A stretch of 64,000 nt of DNA from an uncultured Alphaproteobacteria bacterium (GTDB lineage: Bacteria > Pseudomonadota > Alphaproteobacteria > HIMB59 > GCA-002718135), in assembly GCA_902614375.1 (NCBI GenBank), contig CACMKZ010000002.1, positions 140,477 through 204,476 on the forward strand, read 5' to 3'. The notes beneath the pieces are model-generated. The model was given only the letters and a program-made list of their open reading frames with translations. It made no database searches and was not told the DNA's origin. Below, in pieces: positions 55,093 to 64,000 of the stretch; position 1 is the first letter of the stretch, and every line of letters starts with the position of its first letter. Both the position numbers and the translations under genes were made by a program.

Positions 55093-55536
55093 CTAATTTA
55101 AAGTATTGTGTATAATTTTAGCTAAGTCTGAAATTATCAAATTTAAATTAAAGAAGAATTCCCTAATATAGAAATCAATAATAATAAAAGTATTTACACC
55201 GTAGGATCGATAAATCCATATTGCTAAAATTACAACTATAGCTAGAATAATTACTATAGTTGAATTAATAACACTTGGTTTTTCTTGTCTTACAACTGTA
55301 CTTGGTAAATTTCTGACTGGACCATTTTCTAATTTTTCTTTTTGTTTATTATTATTTAAATTTTGATCTAATTCTTCTTTTTTTGTAGACGGGACTGATG
55401 ATGTAATGTCAGTATCATCTAATTCTTGAAACCATTGATGATTACAGTTTGCGCATTCAACCATTCTACCATTTGGTTTAAGATCTGCAGAATTTACTAA
55501 ATACTTGAATTCACAATTAGAGCAAACAATGAACAT
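55093..55536 (-). CDS. Zinc-ribbon membrane protein (MJ0042-type)
   Basis: 147 residues. An N-terminal zinc ribbon has Cys pairs in CSNC and CANC (residues 5-33) and the W that follows in NHQWFQ. A polar Asn/Lys-rich linker leads to one membrane helix (about 92-112, IVIILAIVVILAIWI). The MJ0042 zinc-finger family is widespread in Alphaproteobacteria and of uncertain function. Its 3' end abuts lysA in convergent orientation. It may share a divergent promoter with plsC. Confidence 0.82.
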   Translation of the reverse strand: MFIVCSNCEFKYLVNSADLKPNGRMVECANCNHQWFQELDDTDITSSVPSTKKEELDQNLNNNKQKEKLENGPVRNLPSTVVRQEKPSVINSTIVIILAIVVILAIWIYRSYGVNTFIIIDFYIREFFFNLNLIISDLAKIIHNTLN

Positions 55537-55586
55537 AAATTATATATAGATCAGTCAGGCTAGTATATAAAACAAAATCATTAAGT

Positions 55587-56294
55587 ATGTTAATTTTAAA
55601 AAGTATAATATTTTATATTTCCTTGGTTATATGGACAGTGTTGATGGGTATTTTATGTTTACCTTTTCTCTTATTACCAAGTTATTTACTTAAATATCCA
55701 ACGAAACTTTGGATACGTGTTATTTTTGTTTTTCTTAATCTTATATGTAATATTAAACATAAAATTGAGGGTTTAGAAAATATTCCAAATGAAAGTGTCT
55801 TAATTGCGTCTAAACATCAGTCCGCTTTTGAGACACTCGCTCTCTATTACTATTTAAAAGACTGTTTCTTTGTCCATAAAAGAGAGCTTTTCTTTATACC
55901 AATTTTTGGACAATATTTATTCAAGTCTAATATGGTTGCGATTAATAGAGATGGTGGAACAACAGCTATGAGAGATATGTTACAAAAAGTTCAATCAAAA
56001 TTATCTTTTGGATCTTCAATTATTATTTTCCCCGAAGGAACAAGAAAGCTGCCTGGTAGTAAACCTGATTATAAGACAGGTTTTATTGGAATTTATAATC
56101 ATACAAAAAGAAAAATCCTTCCTGTAGCTTTAAATTCAGGTTTATGTTGGCCAAAACAATCATGGGTATTAGAAAAAGGATTAATTACTATAAAATTTTT
56201 ACCGACAATTGATGAAGGTTTAGATAAAAAAGTTTTATTAAACGAAGTTCAAAATAGAATAGAAACTGCTTCAAATTTATTATTGGATAACTAA
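55587..56294 (+). CDS. plsC: 1-acyl-sn-glycerol-3-phosphate acyltransferase
   Basis: Adds the second acyl chain in phosphatidic acid synthesis. 235 residues with an N-terminal membrane segment (about 5-35). The HX4(D/E) motif appears as SKHQSAFET (about 71), with Glu in place of Asp, as usual in alphaproteobacterial PlsC. The second motif is IIFPEGTRKLPG (about 150). The last 4 bases overlap the convergent tyrA. Confidence 0.92.
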   Translation: MLILKSIIFYISLVIWTVLMGILCLPFLLLPSYLLKYPTKLWIRVIFVFLNLICNIKHKIEGLENIPNESVLIASKHQSAFETLALYYYLKDCFFVHKRELFFIPIFGQYLFKSNMVAINRDGGTTAMRDMLQKVQSKLSFGSSIIIFPEGTRKLPGSKPDYKTGFIGIYNHTKRKILPVALNSGLCWPKQSWVLEKGLITIKFLPTIDEGLDKKVLLNEVQNRIETASNLLLDN

Positions 56295-57202
56295 TTCTTT
56301 TCTGTGGGATCAAAAGTTCCTGCTTGACCAATCTCTTCAATAATTTTTCTAATTTCTTTTGATTTTATAAATTTTTCTTCCAAATATTTTAAATCATTAT
56401 TTCTTATTGCTTTTTGATAAGTAAGTAGATCTTCACTGAAACGACCAAGCATTTCTAAAACGGCTTCTTTATTTTTTTCATAAACATCACGCCACATTAC
56501 TGGATCACTACCTGCCAATCTTGTGAAATCTCTAAAACCTGCAGCTGAATATTTAATTACTTCATCTTTCATTTGAGATTCAAGCTCTGTTGCAGTTCCT
56601 ACAACAGAATATGCAATGAGTTGTGGAATATGAGATGTCATAGCCAATACTCTGTCATGACGTTTAGGTTCCATGATTTCTATATTCATTCCAAATGACT
56701 TCCAAATATCTGAAACTGATCTTGTTATCTCACTCTGAGTTTCTGTTGGGGTCAAAATACAATACCTATTCTCAAACAGCTTTGCGAAACCAAATTCTGG
56801 TCCACTTTTCTCTAATCCAGCAATAGGGTGGGCAGGAACAAATAAAATTTTTTTATTATTAATTGATTCTTTAAAATCTTCTATAACACTTACTTTTGTT
56901 GAACCAACATCTGTTACTAGTGTTGTTTCATTAACATAGCTATTCAATTGCTTAAATATATCCCTATATGAACTCAAAGGCGTACAAATAAAAATAATAT
57001 CAAATTGTTGATTATATTTATTTAAATCACTCTCTATTACATCCACAAGACTTAAATTTTTTGAAATATTTATTACCTCACTGTCCTTATCAATACCAAA
57101 AATTTTTTTTGTTAATTTTTTTTCCTTCAGAGCCCTTGCTATGGATGATCCAATTAATCCCATACCAATGACCAGAGCTGAATCATAAGTTATTTTAGAC
57201 AT
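56291..57202 (-). CDS. tyrA: Prephenate/arogenate dehydrogenase
   Basis: Oxidative decarboxylation step of tyrosine synthesis. 303 residues. NAD(P)-binding GMGLIGSSIARALKEK (13-28), FICTPLSSYRDIF (about 70), the substrate-binding HPIAGLEKSGPEFG (about 125) and TSHIPQLIAYSV (about 187). It overlaps the chorismate mutase-aminotransferase gene by 8 bases, making a compact chorismate-to-tyrosine unit. Cofactor and substrate preference cannot be fixed from sequence. Confidence 0.92.
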   Translation of the reverse strand: MSKITYDSALVIGMGLIGSSIARALKEKKLTKKIFGIDKDSEVINISKNLSLVDVIESDLNKYNQQFDIIFICTPLSSYRDIFKQLNSYVNETTLVTDVGSTKVSVIEDFKESINNKKILFVPAHPIAGLEKSGPEFGFAKLFENRYCILTPTETQSEITRSVSDIWKSFGMNIEIMEPKRHDRVLAMTSHIPQLIAYSVVGTATELESQMKDEVIKYSAAGFRDFTRLAGSDPVMWRDVYEKNKEAVLEMLGRFSEDLLTYQKAIRNNDLKYLEEKFIKSKEIRKIIEEIGQAGTFDPTEKN

Positions 57203-58544
57203 TAAATTTCTTCAAACTTTCAATTGTCAAATTCATTTCTTCTTTTGTACCAATACTAATTCTCAAAAAATTAGGCAAATTATAACTATTTAAACGCCTA
57301 ATAATAATGCCATCATTCATAAGATGATTACTAATTTTCTCAGCTTCTTCTTCTGAAGTTTCAATTAAAGTAAAATTACCTTCAGTTTGTCTGGTTTTAA
57401 TATTTAGAAGTTTGAGCTCTTTTTCAAACCAATCTTTAATTTCAGAATTTAATTTAACAGAGTTTTCAATATGTTCTTTATCCTCCAAAGCTTTAATTGC
57501 AAGAGACTGTGAAATAGTTGTCGTATTAAAAGGAGGTTTTATTTTATTAATTATATCAGCTATTTTTTGACTGGTATAGCACCAGCCTACTCTTAAAGCT
57601 GCAAGTCCATATGTTTTTGAAAATGTTCTTGTTAAAATAATATTCTCATATTCATCCGTTAAACTAAATCCTTTATCATAATCGTCTTTTTGCACATATT
57701 CGACATATGCCCCGTCTATAACAACTATAATATTTTTAGAAATACTATTCATTAATTTAACAAGTTGTTCTCTAGACAAATAAGTTCCGGTTGGGTTATT
57801 AGGTGATGCAATATAAATTACTTTAGTAGCGTCATTTGTTTGCTCTATGAGATTTTCAATATTTAAATTGAAATTTACATCTTCTATAATTTTTTTTGGA
57901 ACTGCACCAACTACTTTACTCACAATTGAATACATCTCAAAGCCGTGGTTTGCGTGGAGAATTTCATCGCCATCTTGACAAAATGCCAAAGCTGCAAATA
58001 ATAAAACTTCATCTGAGCCAGAGCCAAGAATAATTCTATTACTATCAATAGAAAAATTTTTAGCTATTGCTTCTCTTAATGATGATCCATCAATTTCTGG
58101 GTATCTATGTAAATCATGATTAATATTTTTTGTTTCTAACAATTCAATTGCTTTCGGTGAAGCACCATAGGGATTTTCATTTGAAGAAAGTTTTATAACT
58201 CTTTTATTGTTATTTAATTTTGCCTTACCACCTTTATAAACATTAATGTTTTCTATAGATCTTTTTGATTGAATATTTTCTTTAGTTAACTTCTGAAGTT
58301 TTTCAGAAGATTGGAAAATTTCTCTCCAAAGTCTAACAATGGTATCTTTCGGATAAGATCCTGTAAATTTAGAGCTTAATCTGTCGAGAATTTTTTGTTC
58401 TCTATCTAGATCAACAACAGAATTATCTTTTTTGTGTTTTCCTATTTCTAAGACAATTTTAGATCGATTAGATAATAAAGATAAAATTTCATCATCAATG
58501 TTATTAATTTTGCTTCTTAAATTGTCTAATTCTTTATTTTTCAT
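57195..58544 (-). CDS. Chorismate mutase fused to histidinol-phosphate/aromatic aminotransferase
   Basis: 449 residues from the ATG at 58544; a longer reading adds residues unlike chorismate mutase. Residues 1-85 form an AroQ chorismate mutase helix bundle (INNIDDEILSLLSNRSKIVLEIGKHKK). Residues about 95-449 form a HisC-type PLP aminotransferase with SSNENPYGASPKA, ASPNNPTGTYLS and cofactor Lys in RTFSKTYGLAALRVGW. The fusion would convert chorismate to prephenate and transaminate prephenate or a phenylpyruvate. With tyrA downstream it likely serves tyrosine/phenylalanine synthesis. It may also replace HisC. Confidence 0.9.
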   Translation of the reverse strand: MKNKELDNLRSKINNIDDEILSLLSNRSKIVLEIGKHKKDNSVVDLDREQKILDRLSSKFTGSYPKDTIVRLWREIFQSSEKLQKLTKENIQSKRSIENINVYKGGKAKLNNNKRVIKLSSNENPYGASPKAIELLETKNINHDLHRYPEIDGSSLREAIAKNFSIDSNRIILGSGSDEVLLFAALAFCQDGDEILHANHGFEMYSIVSKVVGAVPKKIIEDVNFNLNIENLIEQTNDATKVIYIASPNNPTGTYLSREQLVKLMNSISKNIIVVIDGAYVEYVQKDDYDKGFSLTDEYENIILTRTFSKTYGLAALRVGWCYTSQKIADIINKIKPPFNTTTISQSLAIKALEDKEHIENSVKLNSEIKDWFEKELKLLNIKTRQTEGNFTLIETSEEEAEKISNHLMNDGIIIRRLNSYNLPNFLRISIGTKEEMNLTIESLKKFNV

Positions 58545-58622
58545 AATTTTGGACGTTTCTTTACAAACTATCTTACGATAAATCAAAATAAAGTAGTATT
58601 TAATTTAAAAAATGACGATTTA

Positions 58623-58650
58623 TTGACTTAGAAAGATATATAAATATAAG
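58623..58650 (+). promoter_or_regulatory. Sigma-70-type promoter of metX
   Basis: The -35 TTGACT (58623-58628) and -10 TATAAG (58645-58650) are 16 bases apart. Transcription would start near 58657, just at the beginning of the riboswitch. Confidence 0.7.
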
Positions 58651-58656
58651 ACCGAT

Positions 58657-58708
58657 TATCACCGATTTGATACAGCTTGCGGGTGGAGCAATAATCAGCT
58701 AAAGCGTT
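58657..58708 (+). promoter_or_regulatory. SAM-II riboswitch upstream of metX
   Basis: The conserved blocks occur in order with fitting spacing: CACC then GATTTGA (58664-58670), AGCTTGC, GGTGG (P1 closing strand) and AGCTAAAGCG (58697-58706, pseudoknot strand). CACC/GGTG forms P1, and GCTT of the loop can pair with AAGC downstream. The SAM-II class is typical of Alphaproteobacteria before metA/metX. It should lower metX expression when S-adenosylmethionine is plentiful. Confidence 0.82.
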
Positions 58709-58753
58709 TACACTCCTCCTTCATTCTTTCAAATAGTGTTAAACTAAAAAGAT

Positions 58754-59902
58754 ATGAAAACAAGATTTACTACTGACACAAAACTTGAAAGCGAAATAGC
58801 CTATTTCGAGAATATTAATTTAAAAATAGAATCAGGAGATATAATAGATAGTTTTAAAATAGCATTCAAAACATATGGCAAATTAAATGCTGATAAAACT
58901 AATGCTATTCTTGTTTGCCATGCTTTAACTGGAGATCAATATGTTGCTGGGAATAATCCCATTACTGGGAGAGAAGGTTGGTGGTCTAGAATGGTTGGGC
59001 CTAATAAACCAATTGATACAAACAAATTTTTTGTAATTTGCTCAAATGTACTCGGCGGTTGTGCTGGCTCAACGGGTCCTAAAGAGTTACAAAATGGAAG
59101 TGATGTTGCATATGGTGGTAATTTTCCTTCCATAACAATAAAAGATATGGTGAAGGCTCAATCTTTATTGATTGAAAGTTTAAATATAGATAAGTTATTT
59201 TCTGTCATTGGTGGTTCGATGGGAGCAATGCAAGCACTTCAATGGGCAATCGATTTTCCAGATAAAATTTTAAATATAATACATATTGCGGGCGCGTTAA
59301 AACATTCAGCTCAAAATATTGCATTTCATGAAGTTGGGCGACAAGCAATAATGAGTGATCCTATTTGGAAAAATGGAAAGTATTTTGAAAATAATGAAGT
59401 GCCCGAAAGAGGTCTATCAGTAGCAAGAATGATTGCACATATCACATATTTATCCGAAAATGCGATGCATAGAAAATTTGGAAGAAAACTTCAATCAAGA
59501 GATATTATTTCTTTTGGATTTGATGCTGATTTTCAAGTTGAAAGTTATCTGAGATATCAAGGTAAATCATTTGTTGAAAGATTTGATGCAAATTCATATC
59601 TTTATTTAACAAGGGCTATGGATTATTTTGATTATGATGAAACATTTAGAAAAAATATTGAGTTTAGTCATAATCCCAATAACCATTTAAAATATTTAAT
59701 TGTCTCATTTTCCTCGGATTGGTTATTCCCTACAATAGAAAGTAAAATGATTGTAAATCAATTAAATTCTCTATCACGAGAAGTAAGCTTTCTAGAAATT
59801 GATACTGATAAAGGACATGATAGTTTTTTATTAGAGGAACCGCAGTTAGATGATGTAATAAAAGGTTTCCTAACAAACAACTTTGCGAAGATAGATGAAT
59901 AA
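58754..59902 (+). CDS. metX: Homoserine O-acetyltransferase
   Basis: Acetylates homoserine in methionine synthesis. 382 residues, alpha/beta-hydrolase fold. Nucleophile Ser is in VIGGSMGAMQALQW (about 155), the catalytic His in DKGHDSFLLEE (about 356), and ALTGDQYVAGNNP and GCAGSTGPKE mark the family. Controlled by the SAM-II element. It overlaps metW by 8 bases. MetY at 46964 would use its product. Confidence 0.96.
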   Translation: MKTRFTTDTKLESEIAYFENINLKIESGDIIDSFKIAFKTYGKLNADKTNAILVCHALTGDQYVAGNNPITGREGWWSRMVGPNKPIDTNKFFVICSNVLGGCAGSTGPKELQNGSDVAYGGNFPSITIKDMVKAQSLLIESLNIDKLFSVIGGSMGAMQALQWAIDFPDKILNIIHIAGALKHSAQNIAFHEVGRQAIMSDPIWKNGKYFENNEVPERGLSVARMIAHITYLSENAMHRKFGRKLQSRDIISFGFDADFQVESYLRYQGKSFVERFDANSYLYLTRAMDYFDYDETFRKNIEFSHNPNNHLKYLIVSFSSDWLFPTIESKMIVNQLNSLSREVSFLEIDTDKGHDSFLLEEPQLDDVIKGFLTNNFAKIDE

Positions 59903-60578
59903 AATTAATAGCATAAGAAAAGATTGGTCTCTTATTGAAACACTTATCGCAGAAGATAGAAAAATCCTAGATATTGGATGTGGTGATGGTGGTCTTATGG
60001 AACAATTAGAAAACAATCGTAATGCGATAACTCATGGCATTGAATTAAATAGAGATCTAGCTGCAAATGCTATCGCAAGAGGTTTCAATGTTGTACATGG
60101 AAATGCCGAATTAGATTTGTCTCAATATTCAAATAATAGTTTTGATTATGTAATTTTAAGTCAAACTTTACAAGCAATGATGAAGCCCAAAGATATTCTG
60201 TCTGAATTATTAAGAATAGGATCAAAAGCAATAGTTTCTTTTCCTAACTTTGGACATTGGAAAATAAGATTACAACTTTTAATATCTGGAAAAATGCCAG
60301 TAACAGAAAGTTTACCTTATACATGGTATGACACACCTAACATTCATTTTTTTACAATTAAGGATTTTTTGAATTTATGTAATGAAATGAATATTGTGAT
60401 TGAAAAAAGTATTGGATTAACATCAAAAGGTAAGCAATTTGATATAAGTGAATCAGTTACTGGGGTTAATTTTTTCACTCACGAAGCTATCTTTTTATTA
60501 AGTTATAAAAATTATGAACCAATAAAAATTAAATCATCAAAAAAAGTTTTTGCAAAAAATTCTGTTATTGCAAATTAG
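59895..60578 (+). CDS. metW: MetW, methionine biosynthesis protein
   Basis: 227-residue SAM-dependent methyltransferase-like protein that supports MetX in methionine synthesis. It shows ILDIGCGDGGLMEQL (about 24-38), VILSQTLQAMMKP and SFPNFGHWKIRLQLLISGKMPVTESLPYTWYDTPNIHF, the most characteristic MetW region. It overlaps metX, so it shares the riboswitch. The last 25 residues are Lys-rich and slightly longer than usual. Confidence 0.94.
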   Translation: MNKINSIRKDWSLIETLIAEDRKILDIGCGDGGLMEQLENNRNAITHGIELNRDLAANAIARGFNVVHGNAELDLSQYSNNSFDYVILSQTLQAMMKPKDILSELLRIGSKAIVSFPNFGHWKIRLQLLISGKMPVTESLPYTWYDTPNIHFFTIKDFLNLCNEMNIVIEKSIGLTSKGKQFDISESVTGVNFFTHEAIFLLSYKNYEPIKIKSSKKVFAKNSVIAN

Positions 60579-60585
60579 TTATTAG

Positions 60586-61338
60586 ATGAAAGTTGAAATT
60601 ATAAATCAATTAAAAGATAACTACTCTTTTGTTTTATATAATGACACACTTAATAGTTGTGTTATAGATCCTGCTGATAGCAATCCTATATTAAATTTTG
60701 CTCTTGAAAACAATTTAACCATAGAAGATATATTTATTACACATCATCATAAAGATCACACATCAGGTGTAGAAGGAATACTTAATGCTTTTCCAGAAGT
60801 TAATATACACTCTCCAAGTGCTCAGATTGAAAATACAAGATTCGTTTTACGTGATGGAGATGAAGTCAACTCCTGCTTAAATACATTTAGAATAATAAAA
60901 ACACCTGGGCATACATTAGATCATATAATTTACTATGATGAAAACAATGGTGTTTTATTTTGTGGTGATACACTATTCAGACTTGGTTGTGGTCGTGTGT
61001 TCGAAGGAACATTAAATGAAATGTTTAACAGTTTAAAAAAAATCAATGAGTTAAGTAAAAATACAATTATTTATTGTGGTCATGAATACACAATAGGCAA
61101 TTTAAATTTTCTTGAGAAAACACTTAAAAAAGAAAGTGCTTATTTGACAGTTAGAAACAAAATAAATAATGATTTAAATAATAAAGGAAAATCCGTACCT
61201 TTTTTATTAGAAGATGAAAAACAATATAACTTATTCCTAAATCAAAATTCAAAATTAGGTACTATAATTAAGAAAGAGCTAGGTTTTACAGACTTTGAAT
61301 TATTTGCTTATTTGCGAAAAGCAAAGGATAGCTTTTAA
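60586..61338 (+). CDS. gloB: Hydroxyacylglutathione hydrolase (glyoxalase II)
   Basis: Hydrolyses S-lactoylglutathione to D-lactate and glutathione. 250 residues of the metallo-beta-lactamase fold. The metal site is THHHKDHTSG (about 53-61), plus His in TPGHTLDH, Asp in FCGDTLF and His in YCGHEYT. The C-terminal HAGH domain is present. It follows metW by 7 bases. Its partner gloA is at 20505. Confidence 0.95.
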   Translation: MKVEIINQLKDNYSFVLYNDTLNSCVIDPADSNPILNFALENNLTIEDIFITHHHKDHTSGVEGILNAFPEVNIHSPSAQIENTRFVLRDGDEVNSCLNTFRIIKTPGHTLDHIIYYDENNGVLFCGDTLFRLGCGRVFEGTLNEMFNSLKKINELSKNTIIYCGHEYTIGNLNFLEKTLKKESAYLTVRNKINNDLNNKGKSVPFLLEDEKQYNLFLNQNSKLGTIIKKELGFTDFELFAYLRKAKDSF

Positions 61339-61374
61339 GGTCTTTATTTCCAGTATTTACGCCATATTTTTAAT

Positions 61375-61401
61375 TTGACTATTAGCATAGTTCACTATAA
61401 A
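61375..61401 (+). promoter_or_regulatory. Promoter candidate for rplU operon
   Basis: TTGACT (61375-61380) and TATAAA (61396-61401) are separated by 15 bases, slightly short but otherwise good. They lie 18 bases before the rplU start, in the 80-base gap after gloB. Confidence 0.55.
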
Positions 61402-61418
61402 CCCCGCCATCAAAAGGT

Positions 61419-61940
61419 ATGTTAGCAATTTTCAAAACTGGTGGAAAGCAATACTCAGCAAGAGCTGGTCAGATACTTAAAGTAGAAAAACTTGAGGGAT
61501 CCAAAGGTGATAAAGTGTCTATTACTGATGTATTAGCGATCAGTGATCAAAGCACAAATAGCTTAGGCGAGCCATTACTAAAAGATGCTTCAATTGAAGC
61601 AAAAATTGTTGATCAAATCAGAGATAAAAAAATAATAGTTTTTAAAAAAAGAAAAAGACAAAATTACAGATTAACACAAGGTCATAGACAATATCTAACT
61701 GTATTAAGAATAGAATCAATTTCTTATGGTGGAAAAAAGTCCACTGCTGAACCTGAAACAAAAAAAGTTAAAAAAACTGAAACAAAAGTTACTAAAGAAA
61801 AAATTGAGTCTAAAGAGGTAAAAGTTACAAAAAAGAAGACAGTTGCAAAAAAATCAGTAAATAAAGCTTCACCTACTAAGAAAAAATCAGTAAAGAAAAC
61901 TGTTAAAAAAACTGTTAAAACTAAAAAAGAAGATAAATAA
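61419..61940 (+). CDS. rplU: 50S ribosomal protein L21 with long Lys-rich tail
   Basis: 173 residues. The core (about 1-103) has [22 protein letters not shown] and [22 protein letters not shown]. Residues 104-173 are a repetitive Lys/Thr/Val/Glu tail ([12 protein letters not shown] and similar) that lacks fixed structure. Such extensions occur in alphaproteobacterial L21. The stop overlaps the rpmA start by one base (TAATG). Confidence 0.96.
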   Translation: MLAIFKTGGKQYSARAGQILKVEKLEGSKGDKVSITDVLAISDQSTNSLGEPLLKDASIEAKIVDQIRDKKIIVFKKRKRQNYRLTQGHRQYLTVLRIESISYGGKKSTAEPETKKVKKTETKVTKEKIESKEVKVTKKKTVAKKSVNKASPTKKKSVKKTVKKTVKTKKEDK

Positions 61941-62197
61941 TGGCAACAAAAAAAGCAGGTGGTAGTTCTAGGAATGGAAGAGACTCGGCGGGTCGAAGAC
62001 TTGGAGTTAAGAAATTTGGTGGTGAAAGCGTAATAGCAGGAAACATTATTATTAGGCAAAGAGGCACAAAGTTTCATCCAGGTGATAATGTTGGCATAGG
62101 TAAAGATCACACAATATTTGCTACAATAAATGGAAAAGTAGCTTTTAAAAAAACAAGAGTAAGAACTTTTGTATCAGTTGTTCCCACAGAACAATAA
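61940..62197 (+). CDS. rpmA: 50S ribosomal protein L27
   Basis: 85 residues: [28 protein letters not shown] at the N-terminus, which reaches the peptidyl transferase centre, followed by [23 protein letters not shown]. No N-terminal cleavable extension. One-base overlap with rplU and 23 bases before obgE. Confidence 0.97.
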   Translation: MATKKAGGSSRNGRDSAGRRLGVKKFGGESVIAGNIIIRQRGTKFHPGDNVGIGKDHTIFATINGKVAFKKTRVRTFVSVVPTEQ

Positions 62198-62211
62198 TCC
62201 CAATTAATTAA

Positions 62212-64000
<1,789 letters not shown>

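Noticed and set aside
61724-62110. 128-residue minus-strand open frame opposite rplU/rpmA
   Set aside because: It is the reverse of the Lys-rich L21 tail (giving Phe/Val-rich text) and L27; both plus-strand genes are certain.

Overview
The window is a gene-dense, strongly AT-rich bacterial chromosome segment. The blocks rplU-rpmA-obgE-proB, metX-metW, argH-lipoprotein-lysA, coq7 (ubiquinone synthesis), a HIG1-type twin-membrane protein and a SAM-II riboswitch before metX all point to an alphaproteobacterium. Intergenic gaps are very short, many starts overlap stops (ATGA or TAATG), and no transcriptional regulator was found among the genes. This fits a streamlined marine lineage. A sugar-transporter- and sulfatase-rich group such as HIMB59/AEGEAN-169 is my inference, not proven.

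Layout. 1-8262 (minus strand): truncated ileS and ribF, then a sugar operon with a MalE/F/G-type ABC transporter, a Gfo/Idh oxidoreductase, a ThuA-like protein and xylose isomerase. 8389-20411: a sulfatase island with one plus-strand sulfatase and a minus-strand operon of a second MalE/F/G-type transporter (Tat signal), four sulfatases, an unknown 92-residue protein and a PhyH-type dioxygenase. None of the five sulfatases has a signal peptide, so sulfated compounds are probably imported and desulfated in the cytoplasm. 20505-20930: gloA. 20932-32664: two ribose-type ABC transporters, one with a PhyH dioxygenase and a membrane desaturase/hydroxylase, the other with an IolD-type enzyme, a 2-hydroxyacid dehydrogenase and a second Gfo/Idh enzyme. 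33727-36847: an SDR, FAH-family hydrolase and L-lactate dehydrogenase that match the end of non-phosphorylative L-fucose/L-rhamnose breakdown, plus a Rieske-like protein with Cys in place of both His ligands.

36984-40021 carries galE, galT, sufE and a flavoprotein. At 40093 lies tRNA-Leu(CAA). Its 3' part, from the anticodon loop through CCA, is repeated at 41436-41486. Between the copies is one very AT-rich sulfotransferase-like gene. The second copy supplies the last codons and stop of an adjacent transporter. This looks like a tRNA-targeted mini-island or its scar.

42717-64000 is mostly housekeeping: DedA/YqaA, dsbB, coq7, HNH nuclease, esterase, HIG1 protein, an acyl-CoA/methionine operon (fadN-like, acyl-CoA ligase, metY, hydrolase), argH-lptM-like-lysA, plsC, tyrA, a chorismate mutase-aminotransferase fusion, SAM-II-metX-metW-gloB, and rplU-rpmA-obgE-proB (proB truncated by the window end).

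A recurring design: all four solute-binding-protein genes have a strong Shine-Dalgarno sequence and a GC-rich hairpin just after the stop, which should give more binding protein than membrane components. MetX, MetY and the riboswitch form a methionine branch. GloA and GloB form the methylglyoxal pathway.
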